Shown here: one piece after another, positions 7,943 to 15,471 of the stretch
Layout of the letters: each line of letters begins with the position of its first letter
Numbering within the stretch: the first letter of the stretch is position 1
Assembly (NCBI GenBank): GCA_023269455.1
Contig: JAHFTG010000002.1
Location: 1 to 26,211, forward strand
Length of the DNA: 26,211 nucleotides
Direction of reading: 5' to 3'
DNA from: Opitutaceae bacterium
Lineage (GTDB): Bacteria > Verrucomicrobiota > Verrucomicrobiia > Opitutales > Opitutaceae
Made by a program: the position numbers and the translations under genes
Notes under the pieces: generated by a model
Seen by the model: the letters and a program-made list of their open reading frames with translations, nothing else
The model's database searches: none
Told to the model about the DNA's origin: nothing

Positions 7943-8605
7943 TCAGAAACCCGAAAGACTCTCGGGCGCCTTAAGCGCCTGCTCTTGTTTTTGAGCGTCG
8001 CGCGCGACGTCACTCGCCGCTTTGGCGATCACCTGCTGTTGCATCACATAGTTATCAAGCTTGGTCGCAAAAACGATGATCCAACTGTCCTGCTGTTTGG
8101 CCCGCATCGATCCGTCCTCAAGTTCGTAGTCGTAACCGATGCCGTTTACGCCACCGCCATCGTTGCTCATTTTCTTCCACGAAGAGTTTCCGCGGTTGGC
8201 GTTTAAAATACCCCTGACTTCGAATTCGTTGAGGGAATCGCCGACGCGTTTGTAGGCTTCCAGCGCAGATCGCCCGGCCACGTAAAGCACGTCCACCTTC
8301 CAGCCGGTTTCATTGCTGAGGTGATTCGCGATGGCCGATTTCCAGTAGAGCATTTCGCGCGTCTCAACAGGCAAGAACAGGCGCACGTCTTTCAACGGAT
8401 CGTCGTCTTTCTTCCTGAACTTATCCTTGTCTTTCGAGGCATCGGCAGAGGCGTGGGGATATATTTTTCCCAGGCCGGGCTGGAGAAGACGTTTCTCCAG
8501 CACATCTTGGGTCTCGCCCACGCGCGCCCCGAGCACGGCGGGGAAAACAATCACACTCAACGCAAGCAACGCAGCGACTTGGGTGGGGAAACGGGGGGTA
8601 TTCAC
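7943..8605 (-). CDS. Exported protein of unknown function
   Basis: About 220 residues, read here from a GTG at 8603-8605. That start gives MNTPRFPTQ and the hydrophobic core VAALLALSVIVFPAVLGA, a standard signal peptide. The frame continues upstream to a TTG at 8647, an alternative start that would put 14 extra residues before the signal. After the signal come a lysine/aspartate-rich linker (DKDKFRKKDDDPLKD), then a folded-looking part with VRLFLPVETREMLYWKSAIA, WKVDVLYVAGRSALEAYKR and DSWIIVFATKLDNYVMQQQ. I do not recognise a family. It is likely a secreted or periplasmic protein. It converges with the coiled-coil gene and is divergent from rplU. Confidence 0.75.
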   Translation of the reverse strand: MNTPRFPTQVAALLALSVIVFPAVLGARVGETQDVLEKRLLQPGLGKIYPHASADASKDKDKFRKKDDDPLKDVRLFLPVETREMLYWKSAIANHLSNETGWKVDVLYVAGRSALEAYKRVGDSLNEFEVRGILNANRGNSSWKKMSNDGGGVNGIGYDYELEDGSMRAKQQDSWIIVFATKLDNYVMQQQVIAKAASDVARDAQKQEQALKAPESLSGF

Positions 8606-8755
8606 GTTTGGCCACGTTGAAAGAATCTCCAGCGGGGCGCTATCCAAATCACGCGAGATTCAGCCAACCGACCGACCCTCGGCGGGGCCGTGTAAATTCC
8701 ACAAATATCTCCTTGCGTGCCTATGATCAAAACTACTTAGTTCGACGTTTTATTT

Positions 8756-9070
8756 ATGAAAGCGACCATCAAAACCCAAGGCCAGCAGTTCGCTGTTTCC
8801 GAAGGAGACATTCTCATTGTGAACCGTTATCCGAACACGGAAACGGGCTCGACCGTCGAAATCACCGACGTTCTCTCGGCTGGCGAAGGCGCTGACTTCA
8901 AGGTCGGCACCCCCACCCTTACCGGAGCTTCCGTCACCGCCAAGATCCTCGAAAACAAGCGCGGCGACAAAGTCATCGTCTTCAAGAAGAAGAAGCGCAA
9001 GGGCCACGAGAAAAAGCGCGGCCACCGCCAGGAACTGTCCGTCATCAAAATCGAGACCATCAAGGTCTGA
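8756..9070 (+). CDS. rplU: 50S ribosomal protein L21
   Basis: A 104-residue large-subunit ribosomal protein that binds 23S rRNA. MKATIKTQGQQFAVSEGD at the start, KVGTPTLTGASVTAKIL in the middle and the basic IVFKKKKRKGHEKKRGHRQ segment (about 74-92) are the standard L21 layout, and the length matches the family. The 5' region has no Shine-Dalgarno sequence (it reads GACGTTTTATTT before the ATG). A weak promoter-like pair, TTGCGT (8713-8718) and TACTTA (8734-8739), has a short 15-nt spacer and is only suggestive. It is followed by rpmA after 31 bp. Confidence 0.98.
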   Translation: MKATIKTQGQQFAVSEGDILIVNRYPNTETGSTVEITDVLSAGEGADFKVGTPTLTGASVTAKILENKRGDKVIVFKKKKRKGHEKKRGHRQELSVIKIETIKV

Positions 9071-9088
9071 TTTTTAACCACTTAACCC

Positions 9089-9094
9089 AGAGGA
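9089..9094 (+). promoter_or_regulatory. Shine-Dalgarno sequence of rpmA
   Basis: AGAGGA ends 7 nt before the rpmA ATG. It is worth listing because it is one of the very few clear ribosome binding sites in this window; nearly all other starts lack one. Confidence 0.65.
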
Positions 9095-9101
9095 TACTAC
9101 C

Positions 9102-9341
9102 ATGGCCCATAAAAAAGGTGCAGGTTCAACGACCAACGGTCGCGAGAGCCACTCGAAACGTCTCGGCATCAAGAAATTTGGCGGTCAGGCCGTCATTGCC
9201 GGCAACATCATCGTCCGCCAGCGCGGCAGCAAGCTGCACGCCGGTAAAAACATCGGCATCGGCCGCGATTGGACGCTGTTTGCCCTCAAGGACGGCGTCG
9301 TCGAGTTCGACAAGGTCCACCGCAAGGTGAACGTCGTCTAA
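9102..9341 (+). CDS. rpmA: 50S ribosomal protein L27
   Basis: A 79-residue large-subunit protein whose N-terminus reaches the peptidyl-transferase centre. It begins MAHKKGAGSTTNGRESHSKR, then KKFGGQAVIAGNIIVRQRGS and HAGKNIGIGRD, the conserved L27 body. The N-terminus starts directly at MAHKK, so it does not carry the cleavable extension seen in some Firmicutes. It forms an rplU-rpmA unit closed by the hairpin at 9367-9397. The GTPase gene obg, the usual third member of this cluster, is not downstream. Confidence 0.98.
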   Translation: MAHKKGAGSTTNGRESHSKRLGIKKFGGQAVIAGNIIVRQRGSKLHAGKNIGIGRDWTLFALKDGVVEFDKVHRKVNVV

Positions 9342-9366
9342 GGTTTTTCCAAAAACCCTTTCCATC

Positions 9367-9397
9367 AAAGCGCCGAGGTTTTCCTCGGCGCTTTTTT
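9367..9397 (+). terminator. Rho-independent terminator of rplU-rpmA
   Basis: A 12-bp stem, AAAGCGCCGAGG (9367-9378) with CCTCGGCGCTTT (9383-9394), closes a TTTT loop and runs into a T-tract (9392-9397). It starts 25 bp after the rpmA stop. Confidence 0.93.
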
Positions 9398-9441
9398 GTT
9401 TTGCAGCATCTCGCACCGGCAGGCGCTATGCTCTCGTCGCC

Positions 9442-9801
9442 ATGAGTGATCGCCAAAAAGAACTTCTCCGCCAGCACGCACTACTGCGCGAACACCTGGC
9501 CTGGCTAGAACAAGAAATCGCCCGCGAAAGCGTGGCACCGGCAGTCGATCAATCGCTTTCGCCCGCTGGTGAACCTCAAATTCAGGCTCAGTTCCAGGCG
9601 CAGGCCCACCCGAATATTTCTCCGCCAGCCGTCCCCGTCGCGCCCGTGGACGCCGATGCGTTATTGAACGACTATGCGGCGGAGGAGCGTCACGATCCCA
9701 ATGCCACCAAACGCGGCTGCCTGCTGGTATTCGCCCTTGTGCTCGGGATGCTGGTCTGCGGGGTGGCGGCGGCGTATTTTGTATTTTACGCCCATCGTTG
9801 A
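9442..9801 (+). CDS. Small single-pass membrane protein, function unknown
   Basis: A 119-residue protein. Residues 1-30 form an amphipathic or coiled helix (RQKELLRQHALLREHLAWLE). Residues 32-68 are a Pro/Gln/Ala-rich linker. A basic patch (TKRG) precedes a hydrophobic helix (about 93-116) with a short tail ending HR. This is a tail-anchored layout, with the N-terminal helix in the cytoplasm by the positive-inside rule. No family recognised. Codon use looks like that of neighbouring genes and the start is an ATG shortly after the rpmA terminator, which supports a real gene. Confidence 0.7.
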   Translation: MSDRQKELLRQHALLREHLAWLEQEIARESVAPAVDQSLSPAGEPQIQAQFQAQAHPNISPPAVPVAPVDADALLNDYAAEERHDPNATKRGCLLVFALVLGMLVCGVAAAYFVFYAHR

Positions 9802-9804
9802 GAC

Positions 9805-9827
9805 GTCCGTGCGGGGCGCACGCGGAC
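9805..9827 (+). other. Stem-loop after the small membrane protein gene
   Basis: GTCCGTGCG (9805-9813) pairs with CGCA-CG-CGGAC (9817-9827), leaving a two-base bulge and a 3-nt loop. No T-run follows, so a role as a terminator is uncertain. It starts 3 bp after the stop codon. Confidence 0.35.
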
Positions 9828-9947
9828 ATCGCCAGAAAAAGGGAAACTTCCCTCTTGCTCCACCCGCCGAAAAGCTGAACATCCTTACCTTTCCGTCGTT
9901 CGCAGGTGCGCGCGGCGGTGCCTCGCACAGACCGCAAATTTTTACGC

Positions 9948-11717
9948 ATGCATAGTTTTTCCGAGCAATGTCTCGACATGGCCCGCTCCATTTTGGGCCA
10001 CAACCTTGATTCCATCCAAGCCGACGGCACCATCGCGTCCGTGCCCGGCGAAGAGCCCCGTCCCGACGAGCCGGGCCATGTCGCCTACGCGCTCGGCGAA
10101 TACTACCGCGCCACCGGCGAAACCACGCTCAAGGGCTACGACCTCATCGACCTCACGGCTCGATGCGTCACCGCCCAGATGTTCACCGAGCCCGCCACCG
10201 AAAACGGCCTCGCCTACGCCGCCCTCGGTCTTCTCAGCTTCGGCCCCTCCAAGGAACGCAATCCCGTCTGGGAGCGTCTCGTCGAGGAAACCCAGGTCCG
10301 CATCGACAAGCAGCTCCTCCACCGCAGCGACCACGACAACCACTGGCAGGCGTTCAACATCGCCAAGGCCGTCGCGCGTTACAGCTTCGGGCTCTCCAAG
10401 AAAGACGAAACCTCGCGCCTCATCGAGCGCATGGTTGATCGCATCAACCAAACCAGCTCCAACGGCTTTTTCGACGACTCGACCACGGGCTTCGGCGGTA
10501 ATTTCAATCTCTACGGCGTGATGACCTTCGTGTTCGTCCGCTCCGCGCTCCAGCTCCACGCCAACAGCGGCGTGCGCGACCGCAAGCTCCCCACCCTGCG
10601 CACCTACGCCGAAAAATACCTGAAGATGACGCCCGATCTCGTGCGCGCCGACGGTCTCGGATGGGCCTTCGGCCGCGCGGCCGGCGCCTACGGGCAGATG
10701 CACCTGATCTCGCTCATCCTGCAAGGTCTGCGCGACGGCTGGATCGTGGACGACCAGAAGTCCAAATACTACGACGTCCTCCGCCGTCTGTTCGTGTTTT
10801 TCTACCAGACCTACCTCGACCAGGAACACGGCTTCGTCGATCTTCGCGACGACGAGCGCACCGCCTACAACCACCACACCACGCGCATGGCGAACTTCGA
10901 CGCCGCGCGCTACCTCTCACAGTGGTCGCGTCTGGCCAAGACCGTGCAAGTGCCCGCCGGCGCCAAACCCGAGCCCACCCGCACCGTCGGTCGCTTTGTC
11001 ATGTTCGACAAATCGAACCGCAAGGAGCAGGGCCTGTTCCTCTACCGCGATGCCGATAGCGGTCTTCACGCGCAGATCCCGCTCATCAGTTCCGGCACGG
11101 CCCTCACCAGCGACTCGCTGCCCTTCCCCCATTGCCCGGGCGTGTTCGACTGGCCCAACAACGTTTACATGCCGATCATGCTCCCCGAGCTGACGTTCAA
11201 CGTTGCCGGTGTCCAGCAGGTCACCCTGCCCGCCTTCTACGGCAAGAACTGCGTCACCGGCCTCGGCCTGAAAAACAGCTTCTATTTCAAATACGAGCAG
11301 CCCGACCTCATCAACACGAAGGAAGAAGTCCTCAAGGGCCTCGGCAGCGTCAAAGTGCAGTGGAACTTCGCCGGCCCCAAGATCAGCTGCACCTTCATCT
11401 ACACGGTGAAACAGCAGGTCGAGCTCACCAAGTTCCGCTACGTGCTCGCGATCGCCGCGCCCCACTCGAAATATCACGTCGCCGGCGCGCTCGCACTCGG
11501 GCCCGAAGGTCATCGTTGCACCGTGCAAAAGGATGACTTCCAGGGCGTGTGGCAGGAGACGGAAGTCGTCAGCGCCGATCCGACCTACCGCACGAACTAC
11601 GGCAAGATCCACTATCTCCAGCACCTCGTGCGCGACCACCCGCTCATCATGCGTCCCGGCCAGTCCTATCACCTCACCGTGAACTTCGAACCCGACGTCG
11701 TCCACGTCGATGGCTGA
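9948..11717 (+). CDS. Large cytosolic protein, probable alpha-toroid plus beta-sandwich (carbohydrate-enzyme-like), family not recognised
   Basis: A 589-residue protein with no signal peptide or membrane helix. An in-frame GTG at 9906 would add 14 residues; the ATG at 9948 is preferred. Residues 1-340 are a series of helical hairpins with repeated aromatic/glycine patterns (HVAYALGEYYRATGE, ENGLAYAALGLLSFGP, HDNHWQAFNIAKAVARYSFG, GWAFGRAAGAYGQMHL), as in (alpha/alpha) toroids. From about 355 to the end the protein is beta-rich (FVMFDKSNRKEQGLFLYRD, YHLTVNFEPDVVHV), as in the supersandwich of heparinase- or DUF2264-like proteins. The GWAFGRAAGAYGQ segment loosely recalls the GRS motif of DUF2264. 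This is a fold guess only; no catalytic residues can be assigned. It is flanked by a small membrane protein gene and the heptad repeat before hisF. Confidence 0.6.
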   Translation: MHSFSEQCLDMARSILGHNLDSIQADGTIASVPGEEPRPDEPGHVAYALGEYYRATGETTLKGYDLIDLTARCVTAQMFTEPATENGLAYAALGLLSFGPSKERNPVWERLVEETQVRIDKQLLHRSDHDNHWQAFNIAKAVARYSFGLSKKDETSRLIERMVDRINQTSSNGFFDDSTTGFGGNFNLYGVMTFVFVRSALQLHANSGVRDRKLPTLRTYAEKYLKMTPDLVRADGLGWAFGRAAGAYGQMHLISLILQGLRDGWIVDDQKSKYYDVLRRLFVFFYQTYLDQEHGFVDLRDDERTAYNHHTTRMANFDAARYLSQWSRLAKTVQVPAGAKPEPTRTVGRFVMFDKSNRKEQGLFLYRDADSGLHAQIPLISSGTALTSDSLPFPHCPGVFDWPNNVYMPIMLPELTFNVAGVQQVTLPAFYGKNCVTGLGLKNSFYFKYEQPDLINTKEEVLKGLGSVKVQWNFAGPKISCTFIYTVKQQVELTKFRYVLAIAAPHSKYHVAGALALGPEGHRCTVQKDDFQGVWQETEVVSADPTYRTNYGKIHYLQHLVRDHPLIMRPGQSYHLTVNFEPDVVHVDG

Positions 11718-11721
11718 TGTT

Positions 11722-11821
11722 GAATTACGATTTTAGAATTACGATTTACGATTTGGTCACCTCCGAACTTTCGTTCCGTGGTTTGCAGCATCGTAAATCG
11801 TAATTCATAAATCGTAAATTC
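11722..11821. repeat. Mirrored heptad inverted repeat (three TTACGAT per arm)
   Basis: The left arm has TTACGAT at 11725-11731, 11739-11745 and 11746-11752. The right arm has its complement ATCGTAA at 11790-11796, 11797-11803 and 11811-11817. The order adjacent-pair / 7-nt spacer / single copy is exactly mirrored. The inner 17 bp of each arm (11736-11752 and 11790-11806) are perfectly complementary around a 37-nt centre. The arms are very AT-rich inside a GC-rich genome. It fills the gap between the toroid-protein gene and hisF and ends 5 bp before the hisF ATG. Confidence 0.92.
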
Positions 11822-11826
11822 CTCCG

Positions 11827-12588
11827 ATGCTATCGCGAAGAGTCATTCCCTGTCTCGATGTCACCAACGGTCGCGTGGTGAAGGGCGTGAAGTTCCAGGA
11901 GCTCCGCGACGCCGGCGACCCTGTCGCGTGCGCCAAAGCCTACGACGCGCAGGGCGCGGACGAACTCGTTTTCCTCGACATCACCGCCTCCAGCGACGGT
12001 CGCGGCATCATGCACGAGGTTGTGGCGCGCACTGCCGAGCAGTGCTTCATGCCGCTCACCGTGGGCGGCGGCCTGCGCTCCGTCGAAGACATTGAGAAAA
12101 TGCTCAAGGCCGGGGCCGACAAGGTCTCGCTCAACACCTCCGCGATCAACACCCCCCAGCTCATCACCGACGCCTCCCGCCGCTTTGGTGCGCAGTGTAT
12201 CGTGCTCGCGATCGACGCCCGCCGCGAACCCGGACAAGACAAGTGGCGCGTCTTCACCCATGGCGGCCGCAATCCCACCGAGCTGGACGCCATCGAGTGG
12301 GCGCGCCGCGCCGTCGAACTCGGCGCAGGTGAAATCCTTCTTACCAGCATGGATCGTGACGGCACCAAGATCGGCTACGATTGTGCGCTGACCCGCCGCG
12401 TGAGCGACGCCGTCACCGTGCCCGTCATCGCCAGCGGCGGCGCGGGCGAACTTTCTCATTTCTCGGATGTGATCGAGGAAGGCCGCGCCAGCGCCGTGCT
12501 CGCCGCCAGCCTGTTTCACTTCGGCACGCTCACCATCCCGCAGGTAAAGGATTATCTGGCGGCCAAAAACCTGCCCGTTCGCCGCTGA
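11827..12588 (+). CDS. hisF: Imidazole glycerol phosphate synthase, cyclase subunit HisF
   Basis: A 253-residue (beta/alpha)8-barrel that, with the glutaminase HisH, converts PRFAR to imidazole glycerol phosphate and AICAR in histidine synthesis. It starts MLSRRVIPCLDV with the catalytic D11, and the second catalytic aspartate is D130 in VLAIDARR. Phosphate-binding segments TVGGGLRS (78-85) and the late ASGGAGEL loop are present. The length is normal. HisH and other his genes are not in the window, so this is an isolated hisF. The heptad repeat sits directly upstream; there is no Shine-Dalgarno sequence. A minus-strand gene converges on it with a 16-bp gap. Confidence 0.98.
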   Translation: MLSRRVIPCLDVTNGRVVKGVKFQELRDAGDPVACAKAYDAQGADELVFLDITASSDGRGIMHEVVARTAEQCFMPLTVGGGLRSVEDIEKMLKAGADKVSLNTSAINTPQLITDASRRFGAQCIVLAIDARREPGQDKWRVFTHGGRNPTELDAIEWARRAVELGAGEILLTSMDRDGTKIGYDCALTRRVSDAVTVPVIASGGAGELSHFSDVIEEGRASAVLAASLFHFGTLTIPQVKDYLAAKNLPVRR

Positions 12589-12604
12589 ATCGCGTCGGGA
12601 AGCT

Positions 12605-13153
12605 TCAGGCCGTCGGCGCCGCTTCCGCCGCAGGTTTTGTTTCGTCCGCTTTTTTCGGGCCGCCGACGAGCACGCCAAGCTGCTCCTGAAGCGAAAGAAA
12701 AAACTCCGGGCTGAGTTCGCCCGCAGGCACCTCGTAGAGCTGCTTGGACTTCGCGTGCTCGTAAACCGCCCGCTTCCCGTCCGCGCTGCGGCCCTTGGGA
12801 CGAAGCAGGCGTTTGCGTTCCAGCATCAGCGCGAGGAACTGCACGAGGCGCTCGTTTTCCGGCGCGAGTTCCACCGTGGGATCGGCCAGAGTTACAAAAA
12901 GATTTTCCGCCGTGAGCTTCAGTTCACGCTCGGGATTTTCGCCGGCCTTGCGCGGCTTGAAGACGTGGACCCAACGGCAGGCGACAAACCCGGCGGGCGC
13001 AAATGCGCCCTTCGCCGACTCCAGCACATCGTAGCGCACCACCTCGACCGAGGTCTCACTGCGGATGAGAAAACTGAGGACGCGCTCGCCTTCCTTGAAG
13101 GTCTGTCCGGTGACATGACAGGTGGATGCGAGCGGCTGCAGATTCAGTTCCAT
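12605..13153 (-). CDS. Conserved hypothetical protein
   Basis: A 182-residue soluble protein. The start (LASTCHVTGQTFKEGERVLSF) has a CxxTG..F..GE pattern that I associate with uncharacterised proteins of Verrucomicrobia and Planctomycetes; this is memory of a pattern, not a search. Residues about 85-115 (LFVTLADPTVELAPENERLV, then LALMLERKRLL) are helical, and the tail is Ala/Pro/Lys-rich and disordered. Cysteines C12 and C59 are the only two seen. No membrane segment or signal. It lies convergent to hisF and divergent, with 59 bp between, from the phosphatase gene at 13213. Confidence 0.8.
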   Translation of the reverse strand: MELNLQPLASTCHVTGQTFKEGERVLSFLIRSETSVEVVRYDVLESAKGAFAPAGFVACRWVHVFKPRKAGENPERELKLTAENLFVTLADPTVELAPENERLVQFLALMLERKRLLRPKGRSADGKRAVYEHAKSKQLYEVPAGELSPEFFLSLQEQLGVLVGGPKKADETKPAAEAAPTA

Positions 13154-13190
13154 GGGCTTTCTTGTTTACTTCCCTAGGGTGCAGACGCTA

Positions 13191-13200
13191 GCAAATTTGC
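13191..13200. promoter_or_regulatory. Perfect 10-bp palindrome in a divergent intergenic gap
   Basis: GCAAATTTGC reads the same on both strands and sits 12 bp before the phosphatase start, in the 59-bp gap shared with the divergent gene. It may be an operator, but a 10-bp palindrome can arise by chance. Confidence 0.3.
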
Positions 13201-13212
13201 GCACCAGCACGA

Positions 13213-13872
13213 ATGAACGGACGTCTTATCGCCATCGGCGACATCCACGGGTGTCACCAGGAGTTTGCAGAGCTTCTGGACCGCCTCTCCCTCACCAAGG
13301 ATGACAGACTCATTCTCCTCGGCGATCTCGTGAATCGCGGCCCCGACAGTTGCCGCGTCATCGACCTCGCGAAACAGCACCGCGCGATCTCGCTGCTCGG
13401 CAACCACGAGCTTCGCCTGCTGAACTACCGCCGCACCAAGGCTCCTTACAACAACGAGCAGGCCGATGCGGAGACGTTTTCAAAGCTGCGCGCCGAGGAC
13501 TGGGCGTATCTCGAAGCCATGCCGCTCACGCACTACGTCGAGGAGTTGAACACCGTGTTCGTTCACGGCGGTTTTCTTCCCAACGAGCCGTGGCAACGCC
13601 AGCCCGCCTCGGTGGTGACGCGCATCCAGGTCATCGACAAGAACGGCGAACCGCGCAAACGCGCCGAATCGCCCGATTCGCCCGTATGGGCCGACATCTG
13701 GAATGGCCCTCCCTTCGTCGTCTATGGCCACACGCCGCGCCCGGAAATCTACAAACTCAAATGGTCCGTCGGCATCGACACGGCCTGCGTGATGGGCGGC
13801 CACCTCACCGCCTACATCCTGCCGGAAAAACGGTTCGTGCAAGTCAAAGCCCGGCGACGTTACTTTCCCTAA
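13213..13872 (+). CDS. Calcineurin-type (PPP family) metallophosphoesterase
   Basis: A 219-residue dinuclear-metal phosphatase. All PPP motifs are visible: GDIHG (9-13; D10, H12), GDLVNRG (37-43; D38), GNHE (63-66; N64, H65), VHGG (117-120; H118) and YGHTP (171-175; H173). Relatives in this size class include PrpE/ApaH-like diadenosine tetraphosphatases and bacterial serine/threonine phosphatases, and the substrate cannot be decided from sequence. It is the first gene of a three-gene unit: its TAA (13870-13872) directly abuts the next ATG. Confidence 0.93.
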   Translation: MNGRLIAIGDIHGCHQEFAELLDRLSLTKDDRLILLGDLVNRGPDSCRVIDLAKQHRAISLLGNHELRLLNYRRTKAPYNNEQADAETFSKLRAEDWAYLEAMPLTHYVEELNTVFVHGGFLPNEPWQRQPASVVTRIQVIDKNGEPRKRAESPDSPVWADIWNGPPFVVYGHTPRPEIYKLKWSVGIDTACVMGGHLTAYILPEKRFVQVKARRRYFP

Positions 13873-14433
13873 ATGCCAAACACGCCCTCCCCCGTTTCCG
13901 GTGTTCTCCTTCTCTGCGTGGACCTGCAGCCGACGTTCATCAAAGCGGTGGCGGACGGCGATGCCCTGGCAAAACGGTGCGCCTTTGCCATCGAAGCAGC
14001 CACCGGCCTCGGCATCCCGGTGGTCTTCACCGAACAGATGCCCGTGAAACTCGGCGGCACCGACCCGAAGCTTCTGAAGCTGGCCCCCGCCGCGCCCGTC
14101 CACGCGAAAAACACCTTCTCCGTTTTTGCCGACGATGGCATCCGCGACGCGCTGCGCTCCGAGGACATCGAGCACATCATCCTATGCGGTCTGGAAACGT
14201 CCGTGTGCATCTACCAGACTGCGCTGGGCGCGCTTGAAGCGAACACCCAAGTGACCGTGCTGACCGACGCCGTTGGCGCACGTCGCCCCGCAGACGCCGC
14301 CGCGTGCCTGTCGTCGCTGGCTCGCAACGGCGTTCACCTGCTGCCGAGCGAGACGATCTTTTATTCGCTGCTGCATGACGCGGCGCATCCCTTCTTCAAA
14401 GAATTCACCAAGCTCGTCAAAAAATACACCTGA
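13873..14433 (+). CDS. Isochorismatase-family cysteine hydrolase
   Basis: A 186-residue protein of the isochorismatase-like hydrolase superfamily, which includes nicotinamidases, ureidoacrylate and other amidohydrolases. The Asp-Lys-Cys catalytic set is in place: D17 in LLLCVDLQPTF, K79 in PVHAKNTFSVF and C112 in LCGLETSVCIYQTA. ETSVC with CIYQTA is the usual nucleophile-elbow sequence, similar to YcaC-like members. The metal-binding histidine triad that defines true nicotinamidases is not obvious, so a nicotinamidase call is not supported. It starts directly after the phosphatase stop, and its own stop is 3 bp before the next ATG. Confidence 0.93.
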   Translation: MPNTPSPVSGVLLLCVDLQPTFIKAVADGDALAKRCAFAIEAATGLGIPVVFTEQMPVKLGGTDPKLLKLAPAAPVHAKNTFSVFADDGIRDALRSEDIEHIILCGLETSVCIYQTALGALEANTQVTVLTDAVGARRPADAAACLSSLARNGVHLLPSETIFYSLLHDAAHPFFKEFTKLVKKYT

Positions 14434-14436
14434 CCC

Positions 14437-15423
14437 ATGCCCGACGAACTTCCCGTTCTATCCGTCCGTGAGCTCAAGGCCCTTGAGGAGTCCTCCGGAA
14501 AACCCTTCGCGAGCATTCTCGTTGTCAAAAAACTCGCAGGCAAAACCGCTTCCAACGGAAACCCCTTCCTGATCGTCGAACTGGGCGACCGCACGGGCTC
14601 GTTCGGATGCACAGTGTTTAGCGACGGCGCGGTTTTCGACGCCATCAAGACGGCCGGCGAAGGTGGCGTGCTCCGCATCGAGGGACGCGTTGATTATTAT
14701 CAGGGCCGACTCTCCCCGAAACTCCTCAAGGTCGTCGCGCTCGCCGAGGACGAACTGGCCGCGCCGGGCCTTATCGACAACCTCGTCGAGGTCGCACTGG
14801 AACCGGCCGAAGGGCTTTGGGCGGAACTCCAGGCCTTCATCGAGAGCATCGGCCACGATGAATTGCGGATGACCGTGCGCAGCGTTTTCGAGGATGTCGG
14901 TGACACGTTTCGCTGGTGCCCGGCGGCGGTGTCGATGCACCACGCCTACCGCCATGGATTGCTTGAACACACCATTCACATGGCTCGTGCCTGCAAGGCG
15001 CTCCTGCCGCTTTACCCCGAGGTAAACGCCGACCTCGCGATGGCGGGCATCCTTCTCCACGACACCGGCAAAACCATCGAATACCAAGGCACGCTGGCCA
15101 CCAAGCGCAGCCGCAAAGGCATTCTGCAAGGCCACGTCGTGCTGGGCTACCAACTCACGCGCAAAGCCGGTATCAAGGCGCGTCTGGACCACGACAGGCT
15201 GGAGCGATTGGAGCACATTATTCTCAGTCACCAGGGCGAACCGGAATGGGGCGCGGCGATCTACGCAGCGACCCCCGAAGCGGTGTTCGTGTCGATGATC
15301 GACAACCTCGATGCCAAAATGGGCATGGTCCAGCGCTCGCTCCGCCAGGCCAACGACCACGACGAATTCTCCGAGCGTCTGCCCGGGCTGAACACCGTGT
15401 TGCTGACGAAGCCGGTCCAGTAA
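14437..15423 (+). CDS. YhaM-like 3'-5' exoribonuclease (OB-fold plus HD domain)
   Basis: A 328-residue protein. Residues 20-105 form an OB-fold nucleic-acid-binding domain (NPFLIVELGDRTGSFGCTVF, then GVLRIEGRVDYYQGRL). Residues about 160-315 are an HD phosphohydrolase domain: HHAYRHGLLEHTIHMA (168-183), ILLHDTGK (205-212; H208-D209), QGHVVLGYQL (231-240; H233), EHIILSHQGEPEWGA (259-273) and SMIDNLDAKM (286-295; D289). This order matches YhaM/CbfI of Gram-positive bacteria, which degrades RNA and single-stranded DNA from the 3' end. Third gene of the phosphatase-hydrolase-nuclease unit and followed by the 18-bp hairpin terminator. Confidence 0.94.
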   Translation: MPDELPVLSVRELKALEESSGKPFASILVVKKLAGKTASNGNPFLIVELGDRTGSFGCTVFSDGAVFDAIKTAGEGGVLRIEGRVDYYQGRLSPKLLKVVALAEDELAAPGLIDNLVEVALEPAEGLWAELQAFIESIGHDELRMTVRSVFEDVGDTFRWCPAAVSMHHAYRHGLLEHTIHMARACKALLPLYPEVNADLAMAGILLHDTGKTIEYQGTLATKRSRKGILQGHVVLGYQLTRKAGIKARLDHDRLERLEHIILSHQGEPEWGAAIYAATPEAVFVSMIDNLDAKMGMVQRSLRQANDHDEFSERLPGLNTVLLTKPVQ

Positions 15424-15471
15424 GGTTTCCCCCCATTCAAATCCTTCCAGCCCGACTTACCGGGTCGTGAA

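Noticed and set aside
8713..8739. Promoter for rplU (TTGCGT and TACTTA)
   Set aside because: The spacer is only 15 nt and the -10 box is weak, so I do not list it as a feature.
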